From the NCBI GenBank assembly GCA_024409055.1, contig JAKSUL010000010.1, forward strand, positions 1 to 38,905: DNA of 38,905 nt, written 5' to 3'. This document shows positions 38,384 through 38,905 of the stretch, piece after piece (position 1 is the first letter of the stretch; each line of letters begins with the position of its first letter). The position numbers and the translations under genes were made by a program. This stretch comes from Bacilli bacterium. GTDB lineage: Bacteria > Bacillota_I > Bacilli_A > RFN20 > CAG-826. The notes below the pieces were generated by a model. The model ran no database searches and was not told where the DNA came from. It saw nothing but the letters and a program-made list of their open reading frames with translations.

Positions 38384-38905
38384 TTATTTCTTTTTAAATA
38401 TGCAGGCGGCAAAGCTGCCGAGTTTTATGACCATTTTGCACGGTCTCCCTTCAGGGCCCATTTCCTTAATGGCTTTCGGGTTGATGCCGTTATATTGGTT
38501 GAATCCTCCATAGACGTCTTTATCGCTATTGAAGATTTCTTCGTATTCCCCTTCTTCCATGGCCCCGATCGTGTAATATTCGTAGTAGTTCGGCGTCATA
38601 TTGAAGACGAAGATAAGGGTTTCGCCTTTGCCTTTCCTTTGGAAAGCGAAGATGGAATCCTCGTTATTATCGACCATAAGCCACTGATAAGAAGCGGGAT
38701 TATGCTCCTCAAAATGCATGGCGGGATGAGCGGCGTATATAAGGTTAAGATCTCTTATCAAACGCTTAACCGAATCATGCTTCGGATATTTAAGCAGCTC
38801 CCAAGGAAGCGACTTGCATTCGTTCCATTCATCGAAGGAAGCAAGTTCGTTGCCCATGAAGGAAAGCTTTTTGCCTGGGTGAGCGTATTGATAGGTGTAT
38901 AGATT
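38384..38905 (-). CDS. glgB: 1,4-alpha-glucan branching enzyme, C-terminal part only
   Basis: About 173 residues of the C-terminus; the frame is open to the right edge, so the gene continues outside. It shows the late catalytic-domain block KKLSFMGNELASFDEWNE, then LIRDLNLIYAAHPAMHF and the C-terminal beta domain (FAFQRKGKGETLIFVFNMTP). GlgB makes alpha-1,6 branches in glycogen. It is upstream of glgP in the same operon, 14 bases apart. The catalytic residues lie outside the window. Confidence 0.93.
   Translation of the reverse strand, partial: NLYTYQYAHPGKKLSFMGNELASFDEWNECKSLPWELLKYPKHDSVKRLIRDLNLIYAAHPAMHFEEHNPASYQWLMVDNNEDSIFAFQRKGKGETLIFVFNMTPNYYEYYTIGAMEEGEYEEIFNSDKDVYGGFNQYNGINPKAIKEMGPEGRPCKMVIKLGSFAACIFKKK

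Noticed and set aside
1-38905. CRISPR arrays, tRNA or rRNA genes, insertion sequences, prophage
   Set aside because: No regular spaced repeats, cloverleaf-like sequences, transposase or phage proteins were seen on either strand.

Overview
The window reads as the chromosome of a low-to-mid-GC Gram-positive bacterium close to the Mollicutes or Erysipelotrichia/RF39-like edge of the Bacilli. This is inferred from: a Mollicutes-type compact division cluster (mraZ, rsmH, a small membrane protein, ftsA, ftsZ) with no peptidoglycan genes between rsmH and ftsA; T-box leaders on ileS and pheST; many CGG-type lipoproteins; and Opp transporter subunits with large extra domains of the kind seen in mycoplasmas. 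No tRNA, rRNA, CRISPR array, insertion sequence or prophage was seen. Nearly all genes are on the minus strand, so transcription runs from high to low coordinates; the only plus-strand gene I accept is at 18020-18787.

Layout from the left. 1-2150 is an AT-rich accessory segment with two Fic-domain proteins (the first cut by the window edge), a small membrane ORF between them that resembles the end of signal peptidase I, and a TGCAAA-repeat region in front of the second fic. 2225-6557 is rluD-lspA-ileS with an Ile-specific T-box. 6823-10985 is the division cluster. It is split into mraZ-rsmH-small membrane protein, closed by a strong terminator, and ftsA-ftsZ with its own promoter. Four MraZ boxes sit over the mraZ promoter and start. 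11402-15512 is pheS-pheT-yceD behind a Phe-specific T-box.

15538-17957 holds a metallopeptidase-like protein, an RNA methyltransferase and a lipoprotein. 18020-18787 is a divergent DUF523 (thiouracil-desulfidase-like) protein with a long basic tail. 18802-19038 is a small membrane protein. 19138-32252 appears to be one long peptide-utilisation operon: Ig-like lipoprotein, oppA, oppB, oppC, oppD, oppF, DUF3899 membrane protein, and a secreted M6 metalloprotease lipoprotein. Together these suggest extracellular proteolysis coupled to oligopeptide import. 32415-33833 is a sugar-importer ATPase (MsmK/UgpC type). 33914-35308 holds a lipoprotein and a PucR-type HTH regulator. The regulator promoter and the msmK promoter share a near-identical GTGCAC palindrome. 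35449-38905 holds a dimeric dUTPase, glycogen phosphorylase and the end of the glycogen branching enzyme.

The points most worth a second look are the protease-importer operon, the helical insertions at different places in OppD, OppF and MsmK, the shared operator linking the PucR-type regulator to msmK, promoters whose -10 box lies 6-7 bases before the start codon (possible leaderless mRNAs), and the DUF523 fusion to an RNA-binding-like tail.
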